A stretch of 64,000 nucleotides of DNA from Microbacterium luteolum (GTDB taxonomy: Bacteria > Actinomycetota > Actinomycetes > Actinomycetales > Microbacteriaceae), in contig NZ_BAAAUN010000001.1 in the NCBI RefSeq assembly GCF_039533965.1, positions 1,338,950 to 1,402,949 on the forward strand. Direction: 5' to 3'. Position 1 is the stretch's first letter. Each line of letters starts with the position of its first letter. A program made the position numbers and the translations under genes. This document shows positions 48,201-55,345 of the stretch, piece after piece. The notes below the pieces were generated by a model that was not told the origin of the DNA, did not search any database, and saw nothing but the letters and a program-made list of their open reading frames with translations.

Positions 48201-48372
48201 CGTAGATGATCTCGTTGAGCACGAGACCCGCGGTCGCGGTCGCGCCCGGAGCCTCTTCGAAGGGGCGGATGCCGGGATCGGCGCCGACTGCGGCGGCCGG
48301 GGTGGCGAGCAGGGCGGCGGCGCTGAGGGCGCACGCGGCCGTGACCGCCGCTGCGAAGTGCAGGCGGGGCAT
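45280..48372 (-). CDS. Wall-anchored protein with four lamin-tail domains and a beta-propeller
   Basis: 1030 aa. Signal peptide (residues 1-29, ending ATPAAA), four lamin-tail domains at about 45-150, 175-290, 318-430 and 445-565 (each with an INEV/LNEI start, W-E/Q-L/F-x-N and a 'GLGxGD' turn). Then an esterase-like/phytase-like beta-propeller at about 600-880 (GLDVQETADGAFLWAVDNG, DTEGITVDGAGSVYVASERDN), an Ig-like domain at about 915-995, and a sorting signal LAATG (997-1001), hydrophobic segment and RRRKR tail, matching class E sortase substrates. AGGAG is 7 nt before ATG 48372. Probably exported and fixed to the wall; enzymatic activity is unproven. Confidence 0.85.
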   Translation of the reverse strand: MPRLHFAAAVTAACALSAAALLATPAAAVGADPGIRPFEEAPGATATAGLVLNEIIYDDAATGLADQVELYNAGSESVDLDGWYIADEKRDTFGFAPEGTSLAPGEFLVLVKDVDFSFGLGKGDEVVLFDPAGAEIDAYAYENTAPLSDWSRCPDGTGDWAHATAATPGAANDCTVAPVSGAIVINEVDSQPADWVEFHNPGDAALDISGYEIRDNSDDHHWQFLPGTTIDAGAFLVVEEGTIGLVGGVETAFRDPIGIGSADRIRLYDTTGTMIDDTLPWEGHAAIDGDFAAATLARCPDGEGAFLLARPTPGAANSCVMPDVVINEVESNGDTTDWVEVVNTGATAVDLSGWSVMDNDPNGHASETTPLPAGTVLEPGAFFVFDQPANFSFGLGNGDTVTIRDANGNTVDEHVYATHADGVWARCADGTGEFADVAVSTKGLRNACGNPVRINEVESDGGSPDDWVELVNPTTGTLDVSGIVVKDDDDAHAYVIPAGSSIPAGGYLVIEREQLGFGLGGGDAVRLFDGDLLIDETTWGEGHAATTWGRCPDATGVFAVTAEPTKGAANVCDGEVVVSPWPGSADVRALDEVPTFLEDSSGLDVQETADGAFLWAVDNGEGRIWKLEAHADGSVEKVDGWEDGKRVRFQKDAANPGAAGPDTEGITVDGAGSVYVASERDNSAKGVNQNVVLKVDPDAAAGDLVAEQEWDLTALLPAVGANLGMEAVQWVPDAALAGKLFDDNTGAAYDPAGYAGHGDGLFFVAVEDNGHVYGFSLGADGTATLVSEIAPGLTGVMGLDYDTVRNTLWAVCDDGCQGRSAEITLNGTAKPGIAHYARPAGMPDINNEGFATAPASLSVEGQRPVWWFADGFASEALRVGTLPGVDGENPGGETPPLPGTDLVDGNRNGVTVDPAVATRGQKVTVTVGADAAGEDVAVWMYSDPVRIATGSLSASGALTVTIPADAALGAHRIAVYAADGTLLGWADIRITAASGGLAATGSELPIAAVALALMLLTAGAVAVRRRKRTA

Positions 48373-48454
48373 GGAGGACTCCTGGCTAGGGGTTCAGACG
48401 GGTAGGCCTCCAGACCACCGAGTCCGCGTGGCCGCGCGGAGACGCGCGGATGCA

Positions 48455-48496
48455 CAGCAGGTGAACGACGCGTGGCCGTTCACCCGACAGCTGCTG
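48455..48496 (-). terminator. Hairpin after the ABC-2 permease gene
   Basis: GTGAACG (48461-48467) pairs with CGTTCAC (48477-48483), flanked by CAGCAG (48455-48460) and CTGCTG (48491-48496) with an asymmetric bulge. Located between the ABC permease stop at 48500 and the surface-protein gene; likely separates the two units. Confidence 0.4.
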
Positions 48497-48499
48497 AGT

Positions 48500-49519
48500 T
48501 CAGGCGATGCGGGTCCCCGGTGGCAGCCGTCGCGCAGGAGTGCGCGTGCGCGACCAGGCTCCGGCGAAAAGTCCGCCCGCGATGACGATCTGCACACCCA
48601 ATCCGACGAACCAGCTCGGCACGGTCGAGCCGAGCACTTCCTCCGGCGTGCGATAGCCGCCGTTCTCATCGCATTCGTCCCAGCGCTGCTCGAGCGGGGA
48701 CAGCTGTGCACTGCGCACGCCGAACTTGATCTGGCCGAAAAGGTCGACGGGGTATCCGTCCGGGGAGAACTTCGTCGGCGTCGCATCCGCGAGCACGACG
48801 AACGGGTTCGCCGCGAGTACCCACCAGACGAGATCGAACCTCGGCACGTCGTACGTGGTCGTCACCTCCCAGTTCTCGCAGTCGACGTCGCCCGTCGCGT
48901 CGTGCGGACGGTTGTAGCTCGTCGCCTCCCCTCGCACCGCCATGCCGCCGAGGGCGAACACGATGAGGGTGCCGATGACGAGGGTGGCGACGACGAGATA
49001 GGTCGTCGCGACCGAGAACAGCGGACGCGCGAGGAGGCCGCTCAGTCCGACGCCGATCGCGGCGACCACGATGATCTCGGCGGCCAGGATCAGTAGCGAG
49101 ACGACCAGCACCCATCCGTCGGCGCCGCCGCCGAGCAGCGAGAAGGCGAGGAACGGCAGCGCGACGACCAGGAACGCCCCACCCGTCGCGATGGCGGCGA
49201 CGAGCTTGCCGATCATGATGTCGCCGGTGGACGCTGCCGTGACCTGGATCGCGGCGAGAGTCGCGGCATCGCGGTCGCCGTTGATCGCGTTGCCGCTCAG
49301 CGTCGGCGAGACGAGCACGACGAGCAGCAGCACGATGTTCACGACGATCGAGTAGACCCCGGCGCCGACGTCGTCGCCCCAGGAGTACACGGCGAACGCG
49401 AGGCCCGTGATGCCGAGCAGCACGACCGCGAACACGCCGAGCAGGACGTACCAGCTCACGCTGCGGAGCCGCTGCGTCAGCTCGAGTCGGGCGATCGTGC
49501 CGATATGCGAGATGCTCAT
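48500..49519 (-). CDS. ABC-2 type transporter permease
   Basis: 339 aa from ATG 49519, which overlaps the ATPase gene's stop by 4 bp. Six hydrophobic segments, with a large external loop between about residues 220 and 305 before the last helix. The start ARLELTQRLRSVSWYVLLG and LSGNAINGDRDAATLAAIQVT are typical of ABC-2 permeases that pair with a separate ATPase. Probably an efflux or membrane-modification system; the substrate is unknown. Confidence 0.85.
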   Translation of the reverse strand: MSISHIGTIARLELTQRLRSVSWYVLLGVFAVVLLGITGLAFAVYSWGDDVGAGVYSIVVNIVLLLVVLVSPTLSGNAINGDRDAATLAAIQVTAASTGDIMIGKLVAAIATGGAFLVVALPFLAFSLLGGGADGWVLVVSLLILAAEIIVVAAIGVGLSGLLARPLFSVATTYLVVATLVIGTLIVFALGGMAVRGEATSYNRPHDATGDVDCENWEVTTTYDVPRFDLVWWVLAANPFVVLADATPTKFSPDGYPVDLFGQIKFGVRSAQLSPLEQRWDECDENGGYRTPEEVLGSTVPSWFVGLGVQIVIAGGLFAGAWSRTRTPARRLPPGTRIA

Positions 49520-50499
49520 GCGCCCGTCTCCTCTCCGGGGAACCTCACGGTCGGTGCGGGTGGCGGCGGCGCTGCCGGCTGATGCGACGGAAGGTTCAGG
49601 AACGTGTGCTCGAGGGCGCTCTGCGCCGGCGCGAACTCGGTGATAGGAAGGCCGGCCGTGACCAGCGTACGCAGCGACTGCGCCGCCGCATCCTCGCTCG
49701 CGAAGCCGACGAGCACGGCACCTCGATCGGCTCCGAGCAGTTCGGGGGCGATCCCGAGATGGGAGGCGACCTGCCAGGTGTCGGCGCTCATCCGCTCGGG
49801 GTGGGCGCCGGCCAGCCGGATCCGCCATGCCCGCACCGCCGCCTGCGCCGGGGCGGCGTCGACGACCGCTCCCGCGACGAGGAAGACCGCATCGTCGACG
49901 ACCTCCTCCAGCTCGGAGAGGATGTGGCTCGAGATCAGTACCGTGCGCCCCTCGGCGGCGAAACGGCGCAGCAGCTCGCGCAGATGCACGCGCGCCTCGG
50001 GATCGAGACCGGATGCCGGTTCGTCGAGCAGCAGCACCCGAGGATCGTGGACCAGCGCTCTGGCCAGTCCGAGCTTCTGCTTCTGCCCGCGCGAGAGAAC
50101 CTTCGCCGGAGAATCGGCGAGGTCGGCGAGCCCGACGAGGGCGAGAAGCTGCTGGGCGCGGACCGCGGCATCCGGCTTCGGGATGCCGTAGAGCAGCGCC
50201 GTCGTGACGATCGTCTCCCGTGCCGTGAGCGAGGGCCAGGCGCCGAGGGCATCCGGCATCCAGCCCAGGAGGCGGCGCGCGGCCAGCGGATCCGCCGACG
50301 GGTCCACTCCCCCGATGCTGATCGATCCCGTGTCCGGGGCGAGGAGGGACGCGAGCATCAGCAGGAGCGTGGTCTTGCCCGCACCGTTCGGTCCGACGAG
50401 CCCGGTGACGCGGCCCGGCTCCGCACGGAGCGTCGCCCCGCGCACCGCCTGAACCGTCCCGAATGCTCTGCTGACGTCTTGCACGACGATTCCGGTCAT
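49516..50499 (-). CDS. ABC transporter ATP-binding protein (ABC-2 export type)
   Basis: 327 aa. Walker A GPNGAGKTT, signature LSRGQKQKLGLARAL, Walker B RVLLLDEPASGLDPEAR and the switch histidine in ISSHILSELEEV. The region after residue 215 is the accessory C-terminal domain of ABC-2 ATPases. Leaderless start: CAGACT 6 nt before ATG 50499. Overlaps the permease gene (ATGA) and forms a two-gene export operon. Confidence 0.9.
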   Translation of the reverse strand: MTGIVVQDVSRAFGTVQAVRGATLRAEPGRVTGLVGPNGAGKTTLLLMLASLLAPDTGSISIGGVDPSADPLAARRLLGWMPDALGAWPSLTARETIVTTALLYGIPKPDAAVRAQQLLALVGLADLADSPAKVLSRGQKQKLGLARALVHDPRVLLLDEPASGLDPEARVHLRELLRRFAAEGRTVLISSHILSELEEVVDDAVFLVAGAVVDAAPAQAAVRAWRIRLAGAHPERMSADTWQVASHLGIAPELLGADRGAVLVGFASEDAAAQSLRTLVTAGLPITEFAPAQSALEHTFLNLPSHQPAAPPPPAPTVRFPGEETGA

Positions 50500-50588
50500 G
50501 CCGTCAGTCTGGCATCCGGACGCCGCGAGGTCGGGGAGCTCCGGGCGGATGCTCAGCCACCGCAGACGGCAGGTGACACAATCAGCGG

Positions 50589-50987
50589 ATGCGCACGATC
50601 CTCAACATCATCTGGGTCATTCTGGCCGGATGGGCTCTGTTCCTCGGCTACATCCTGGCCGGTGTGCTGCTGTGCATCCCGATCATCACGATCCCGTGGG
50701 CGATCGCGTCGTTCCGCATCGCGCGCTACGCGATCTGGCCGTTCGGCCGCGAGGTCGTCAGCAAGCCGACCGCCGGCGTCGGCTCCTTCCTCGGCAATGT
50801 GCTCTGGGTGATCCTCGCCGGCTGGTGGCTCGCGATCGGGCACATCATCTCGGGCATCGCGCTGTGCATCACGATCATCGGCATCCCGATGGGCATCGCC
50901 GACTTCAAGATGGTGCCGGTCTCGCTGATGCCGCTCGGCAAGGAGATCGTCTCCACCCGCAAGGGCGCTTTCGACCGCACGCTCTGA
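50589..50987 (+). CDS. YccF-domain membrane protein
   Basis: 132 aa with two copies of a YccF-type hydrophobic repeat (ILNIIWVILAGWALFLGYILAG and FLGNVLWVILAGWWLAIGHIISG without its last residues), each followed by a conserved IPxGIA/IPWAIA turn. Four membrane segments expected. Function unknown. No ribosome site; CACAAT lies exactly 6 nt before the ATG, suggesting a leaderless mRNA. Confidence 0.85.
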   Translation: MRTILNIIWVILAGWALFLGYILAGVLLCIPIITIPWAIASFRIARYAIWPFGREVVSKPTAGVGSFLGNVLWVILAGWWLAIGHIISGIALCITIIGIPMGIADFKMVPVSLMPLGKEIVSTRKGAFDRTL

Positions 50988-51002
50988 CGCCGGCGCCGCG
51001 AG

Positions 51003-51989
51003 TCAGCTGCGGAAGAAGCTCACGCCGAGGTCAGGGTGGTCGACGAACACCCCGTCCACTCCGGTGCGGGCGATCACACCCCACTCCGACTCGTAGTCGC
51101 CGAAGGCCCCCTTGCTTCCGGGGCCGCGGAACTCCGCCGCGAGGAATGCGTTCTCGGGGCGGCACGTCCACGTGAAGACCTTGAGGCCTCGCTCATGCGC
51201 ATCCTGGACGATCGTGTTGCCCCGAGCCAGCAGCATCCGCTTGCTCACGCTGATGCCGTCGACCTTCCCGATCAGTCCGTCGAGACCCCGCGGCGTCACG
51301 GTCGCCTTGTAGGTGAGCGCCTGCTTGCCCTCGGCGACGAACAGGTCGTACGGGCGTCCCGCCGCCTCGATGAGGTACACGTACGACGCCGCGATCCCCC
51401 GCGCGCGCAACTGGCCGAGCACGGTGGACTCGAAGCACTCGATGATCAGCGGCAGCTCTCCGTCGGCCCAGCCCGCGTCGCGGAGCTCCTGCTCGATGAG
51501 CGGCGCCAGGTCCAGGCCGATGCTGGCGAAGTACGTCGCGTGCTTGACCTCGAGCACGACGCCGATCTCGCGCCCGTGCTCCGCCGAGCCCTCGCGCACG
51601 ATGTCGAGCACGTCGCGGAGGCGGAGGATCGCCTGGGAGTCGTCGAAGCTCGCGCTGGTCGCGCGCACCTCGGGCAGCCGCTCGCGCCCGCGCAGGGTCG
51701 ACAGCTCCGCCCAGGTGAAGTCCTCGGTGAACCAGCCCGTCAGCGCCTGCCCGTCGACGCGCTTGGTCGTCTTGCGGTCGGCGAACTCCGGATGCCGGGC
51801 GATGTCGGTGGTGCCGGAGATCTCGTTCTCGTGGCGGACGACCAGGACGCCGTCCTTCGTGGCGACGACGTCGGGCTCGACCGCGTCGACACCCATCGCG
51901 AGTGCGAGTTCGTAGGAGGAACGGCTGTGCTCCGGGCGGTAGCCGGGCGCACCGCGATGCCCGATGACGAGGGGCGATTTCCTTGGCAC
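51003..51989 (-). CDS. glpQ: Glycerophosphodiester phosphodiesterase
   Basis: 328 aa. Hydrolyses glycerophosphodiesters to glycerol-3-phosphate and an alcohol. Catalytic and metal residues in VIGHRGAPGYRPEHS, AVEPDVVATKDGVLVVRHE, and later VLEVKHA and VFTWTCRPEN are all intact. No signal peptide is obvious, so intracellular. GTG 51989 has TAAGCT 6 nt upstream and no ribosome site (leaderless). Its start faces the Bax-inhibitor-like gene, 90 bp away. Confidence 0.92.
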   Translation of the reverse strand: MPRKSPLVIGHRGAPGYRPEHSRSSYELALAMGVDAVEPDVVATKDGVLVVRHENEISGTTDIARHPEFADRKTTKRVDGQALTGWFTEDFTWAELSTLRGRERLPEVRATSASFDDSQAILRLRDVLDIVREGSAEHGREIGVVLEVKHATYFASIGLDLAPLIEQELRDAGWADGELPLIIECFESTVLGQLRARGIAASYVYLIEAAGRPYDLFVAEGKQALTYKATVTPRGLDGLIGKVDGISVSKRMLLARGNTIVQDAHERGLKVFTWTCRPENAFLAAEFRGPGSKGAFGDYESEWGVIARTGVDGVFVDHPDLGVSFFRS

Positions 51990-52079
51990 GCTCTCAGCTT
52001 AGAACACCCCATACCCCCCACCACGCGGGTATCGTAGAGGAAAGCGACCTACGACCCCCTTTTGGAGTGAGGCCCACCA

Positions 52080-52988
52080 ATGAGCAACTTCGCCTTCAAC
52101 AACCCGGCGTTCAAGCAGCAGGATCCGCGCAATGTCGCGACCTACCCGGGCGGACCGCAGGCCGCTCAGGGTGCGCAGAACGCCTCCTTCCAGCACGCCA
52201 CGATGGATGCCGCGGCCAACGCGCAGCTCGAGGGCATGTACGCGGCACCTCCCGCCGGAGCGATCGAGACCGACCGGATGTCCGTCGAGGACACCGTCTG
52301 GAAGACCGCCGGCCTCTTCGCCATCCTCCTCGTGACCGCAGCCGTCGGCTGGGTCTGGACGCTCGGCGGGGTCGACCTCAGCTCCACGCAGAGCGTCTCG
52401 ATGCTGCCGTGGATCATCGGCGCCCTCGGCGGCTTCGTGCTCGCCATGGTCATCACGTTCACGTCGCGCAAGAAGGTGCGTCCCGCGCTGATCTTCGCCT
52501 ACGCGGCCTTCGAGGGCCTGTTCGTCGGTGGCATCTCGGCGTTCTTCGAGATCATCTACCCGGGCATCGTCTTCCAGGCGACCCTCGCGACGGTCTCTGT
52601 CGTCGGCGTCACGCTGGCTCTCTTCGCGAGCGGCAAGATCCGCGCCTCGAAGAAGGCGACCAAGGTCTTCATGATCGCGATGGTCGGCTACCTCGTCTTC
52701 TCGCTGCTGAACCTCGTCCTGATGTGGACGGGCGTGCTGCCGGAGGGACAGGCGTTCGGCCTGCTCAGCGCCTCGATCGCCGGCATCCCGCTCGGCCTGA
52801 TCATCGGTGTGCTCGTCGTCATCATGGCCGCGTACTCGCTGGTGCTCGACTTCGACCAGATCCAGCAGGGCGTCCGCAACGGCGCTCCGCGTCAGTTCGG
52901 CTGGATGGGTGCCTTCGGCATCATGGTCACGGTCGTCTGGCTGTACGTCGAGATCCTGCGCATCATCGCGATCGTCCGCAGCAACTGA
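52080..52988 (+). CDS. Bax inhibitor-1/YccA family membrane protein
   Basis: 302 aa, with a hydrophilic N-terminal 75 residues (FNNPAFKQQDPRN typical of the actinobacterial group) and seven membrane segments, ending SLVLDFDQIQQGVRNGAPRQFGWMGAFG, the family's pore-gating aspartate region. Role in bacteria is a pH-sensitive calcium leak or protease regulator by homology; not proven here. TATCGT near 52029 is a possible -10, followed by GAGG about 9 nt before the ATG. Ends at a strong terminator. Confidence 0.9.
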   Translation: MSNFAFNNPAFKQQDPRNVATYPGGPQAAQGAQNASFQHATMDAAANAQLEGMYAAPPAGAIETDRMSVEDTVWKTAGLFAILLVTAAVGWVWTLGGVDLSSTQSVSMLPWIIGALGGFVLAMVITFTSRKKVRPALIFAYAAFEGLFVGGISAFFEIIYPGIVFQATLATVSVVGVTLALFASGKIRASKKATKVFMIAMVGYLVFSLLNLVLMWTGVLPEGQAFGLLSASIAGIPLGLIIGVLVVIMAAYSLVLDFDQIQQGVRNGAPRQFGWMGAFGIMVTVVWLYVEILRIIAIVRSN

Positions 52989-53020
52989 TCACGAGCGCCT
53001 GCTGATCTCAGCTCGCGTCG

Positions 53021-53052
53021 AGAGGCCCGTCTCCCTGGGGAGGCGGGCCTCT
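53021..53052 (+). terminator. Terminator of the Bax-inhibitor-like gene
   Basis: AGAGGCCCG (53021-53029) pairs with CGGGCCTCT (53044-53052); the inner CTCC/GGAG extends the stem to about 14 bp with a wobble. It is followed by TTGCC. 32 nt after the stop. Confidence 0.75.
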
Positions 53053-53162
53053 TGCCATATCCGGGGAGGTGCGCGCAAGGGGGTGTCTTCCAGGGTGACC
53101 GAGCGGCATAGTCATCTGCGAGACCCGACACCACGGGTATTCGCAACACAAAGGAGCAGACC

Positions 53163-53435
53163 ATGAGTTTCCTCGGATTCCTTCTTCTCGGCCTCATCGC
53201 CGGCGCCATCGCCAAGCTGATCCTCCCGGGCAAGCAGGGCGGCGGATGGATCGTCACGCTCCTGCTCGGCGTGGTCGGCGCCTTCCTCGGCGGCTGGCTC
53301 GGATCCGTCATCTTCGGCGTGGGTCTGGAAGAGTTCTGGAGCCTGCAGACCTGGCTCCTCGCGATCGGCGGCGCCATCGTCGTGCTGCTGATCTACGGCC
53401 TGATCGTCGGTCGCGGCAGCAAGGCCCGCAACTGA
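53163..53435 (+). CDS. GlsB/YeaQ/YmgE family stress-response membrane protein
   Basis: 90 aa with three membrane segments in the family pattern (FLLLGLIAGAIAKLILPGKQGGG; LLLGVVGAFLGGWLG; LLAIGGAIVVLLIYGLIVG). AAGGAG is 6 nt before the ATG. GGGTAT at 53135-53140 resembles the -10 of SigB-type stress promoters, but I found no matching GTTT -35, so that link is weak. Ends at a hairpin terminator shared with the convergent sigma factor gene. Confidence 0.9.
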   Translation: MSFLGFLLLGLIAGAIAKLILPGKQGGGWIVTLLLGVVGAFLGGWLGSVIFGVGLEEFWSLQTWLLAIGGAIVVLLIYGLIVGRGSKARN

Positions 53436-53467
53436 GCGGATACTGACGCCCGCACAGCACCCAGAGG

Positions 53468-53505
53468 CCCGTCCCTTCGGCAGCGAAAGCTCCCGGAGGG
53501 ACGGG
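53468..53505. terminator. Bidirectional terminator between GlsB-like and sigma factor genes
   Basis: CCCGTCCCTTCGG (53468-53480) pairs with CCGGAGGGACGGG (53493-53505), 13 bp with one T-G wobble and a 12-nt loop; ATCTTTCG follows on the plus strand. It abuts the stop codon of the minus-strand sigma factor gene (53506). Confidence 0.75.
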
Positions 53506-54801
53506 TCATCTTTCGTGTCCGTGCGCCTTGCGGTTCAGCAGCGCCCTCTCCCGGTCGTTCCCGGCGAGCCCTGCGGCCACGGCGAACTCGCTCCGTGCCT
53601 CTTCCTCGCGCCCGAGACGCAGCAGCAGCTCCCCGCGCGTGGCCGGCAGCAGATGGTAGCCCCGCAGCACGCCCGACGAGGACAGCTGGTCGATGATCCG
53701 CAGCGCCGATGCCGGCCCCGTGGCCATCGCCACCGCGGCGGCCCGGTTCAGCTCGACCACCGGTGACGGAGCGATCCGGCCGAGCGCTTCGTAGAGCAGC
53801 ACGATCCGGTCCCAGTCCGTGTCGTCGACGGATGCCGCGACGGCATGGCACTCGGCGATCGCGGCCTGCAGGCTGAACGCCCCGCGACCGCGACCGACGG
53901 CATCCGCCGCAGCCAGCGCCGCACGACCCCGCGAGATGCGGCTGCGATCCCAGCGGCGCCGGTCCTGGTCGGCCAGCAGCACCGGATCGCCGTTCGCGTC
54001 CACGCGGGCGGGGAAACGCGCCGCGGTCAGCTCCATGAGCGCGAGCAGACCGTGTACCTCCGGCTCTCCCGGCATGAGCGCCGCCATCACTCTGCCGAGC
54101 CGGATCGCCTCATCGCTGAGTTCCGGCCGCATCCAGTCCGGACCGCTCGACGCCGCATGGGCCTCGTTGAAGATCAGGTACAGCACGCCCAGGATCGCTC
54201 CGAGGCGCTGCGCGTGCTCCTCGCGAGGGGGCACCTCGAACGGCGCGTTCGCGGCGGCCAGCGTCTTCTTCGCGCGCACGATCCGCTGCTGCACGGTCGC
54301 CGTCGGCACGAGGAAGGCCCGCGCGATCTCCTCGCTCGACAGACCTGCCACGACGCGGAGCGTGAGGGCGACCTGCGCCTCCTTCGAGAGCACCGGGTGG
54401 CACGCGATGAAGATCAGGCGCAGGACGTCATCGTCCACGGCATCCGGATCCCACAGCATGTCGCCCGCTTCCGCCTGCTCGCGCTCCAGGTCGTGGGCCA
54501 GCAGCGCGACCCGCGCGTCCAGCCGCTCGCGGCGACGCCAGCCGTCGATGGCCTTCCGCTTCGCGACCGCGGTCAGCCAGGCCGCCGCGTTGCGCGGAAC
54601 GCCCTCGACCGGCCACTGCCGCAGCGCGTCCACCAGCGCCTCCTGCGCGAGGTCCTCTGCGAGACCGAAGTCGCCGACGAGACGAGTGAGCGCGCCGACG
54701 ATGCGGGCGGACTCGATGCGCCAGACAGCGGCGACGACGCGCTCCACCGACCCCTGATCGGGGGCGGAACGCGCCGTCTCGCTGTGAGAGGAATCGTCCA
54801 T
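53506..54801 (-). CDS. ECF42-group sigma factor with C-terminal TPR-like extension (DUF6596)
   Basis: 431 aa. N-terminal sigma-2 region (LVGDFGLAEDLAQEALVDALRQWP; TAVAKRKAIDGWRR) and sigma-4 region (LTLRVVAGLSSEEIARAFLVPTATVQQRI) followed by a 250-aa helical extension with TPR character, including FNEAHAASSG, the layout of ECF42 proteins, which lack a classical anti-sigma factor. ATG 54801 overlaps the stop of the upstream DGPF/YCII gene by one base (TGATG). Likely transcribed from the ECF42-like promoter at 55274-55303, i.e. autoregulated. The signal that activates it is unknown. Confidence 0.9.
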   Translation of the reverse strand: MDDSSHSETARSAPDQGSVERVVAAVWRIESARIVGALTRLVGDFGLAEDLAQEALVDALRQWPVEGVPRNAAAWLTAVAKRKAIDGWRRRERLDARVALLAHDLEREQAEAGDMLWDPDAVDDDVLRLIFIACHPVLSKEAQVALTLRVVAGLSSEEIARAFLVPTATVQQRIVRAKKTLAAANAPFEVPPREEHAQRLGAILGVLYLIFNEAHAASSGPDWMRPELSDEAIRLGRVMAALMPGEPEVHGLLALMELTAARFPARVDANGDPVLLADQDRRRWDRSRISRGRAALAAADAVGRGRGAFSLQAAIAECHAVAASVDDTDWDRIVLLYEALGRIAPSPVVELNRAAAVAMATGPASALRIIDQLSSSGVLRGYHLLPATRGELLLRLGREEEARSEFAVAAGLAGNDRERALLNRKAHGHER

Positions 54802-55226
54802 CACTGCTGCGCGCGCTGAGCCTGCTCGTCGCGCCAGCCGGCTTCCTTCTCGATCCACTCGTTGTCGGCGGGGAAGTCCTCGACACCGGTCACCCGACGC
54901 ACCTCGAGGAACGAACCGGGTCCGAGGGGAGCACGACTCGCCCACTCCGCCGCCTCCTCGCGGCTGGAGACCTCGATGATCCAGAACCCGTTGAAGAGCT
55001 CCTTGGTCTCACCGTAGGGGCCGTCGGTGATCAGGGGCGTCTCGGCGCTGAAGTCGACGACGAAGCCCTCGGCGGCATCCGTCAGTCCCTCGCCCGCTGC
55101 CAGCACGCCGGCCTTGATCATGGACTCGTTGTACTTTCCCATGGCCTCGATGACCTGCTCGAACGGCATCTCCTTGAAGGACTCCACCGCTTCGTCAGTC
55201 GCGCGCATGATGAGCATGTACTTCAT
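54801..55226 (-). CDS. DGPF/YCII-domain protein, ECF42 partner
   Basis: 141 aa single-domain YCII-like protein with the namesake segment ITDGPYGETKELFNGFWIIEV. Genes of this type are regularly next to ECF42 sigma factors and are their main targets. AAGGAG is 6 nt before ATG 55226. It is the first gene of the two-gene operon, overlapping the sigma factor start. Its biochemical role is unknown, although YCII folds often bind small molecules. Confidence 0.9.
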   Translation of the reverse strand: MKYMLIMRATDEAVESFKEMPFEQVIEAMGKYNESMIKAGVLAAGEGLTDAAEGFVVDFSAETPLITDGPYGETKELFNGFWIIEVSSREEAAEWASRAPLGPGSFLEVRRVTGVEDFPADNEWIEKEAGWRDEQAQRAQQ

Positions 55227-55273
55227 GATGTTCTCCTTGTTCGAGGGGGCCGTCTCTCGACCCTCTCATCACA

Positions 55274-55303
55274 GACGTCGAACGGGAATGCCCCGGATCG
55301 ACA
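55274..55303 (-). promoter_or_regulatory. ECF42-type promoter of the YCII/sigma operon
   Basis: On the minus strand TGTCGA (55303-55298), 17-nt spacer, CGACGTC (55280-55274). As I recall, the published ECF42 motif is TGTCGA at -35 and CGA/TC at -10, which this fits. Located 48 bp upstream of the YCII start codon. An A/T-rich stretch with TTTTTTT (plus strand 55329-55335) lies further upstream. Confidence 0.6.
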
Positions 55304-55345
55304 TCCGCCGGAGATTTTCTTGAAATTCTTTTTTTGCGACGGAGC

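Noticed and set aside
45181..48405. 1074-codon plus-strand frame opposite the lamin-tail gene
   Set aside because: It mirrors the codon bias of the real gene on the minus strand, which has a signal peptide, domains and a sorting signal.
53135..53140. GGGTAT as a SigB-type stress promoter for the GlsB-like gene
   Set aside because: No GTTT-like -35 at the required distance.
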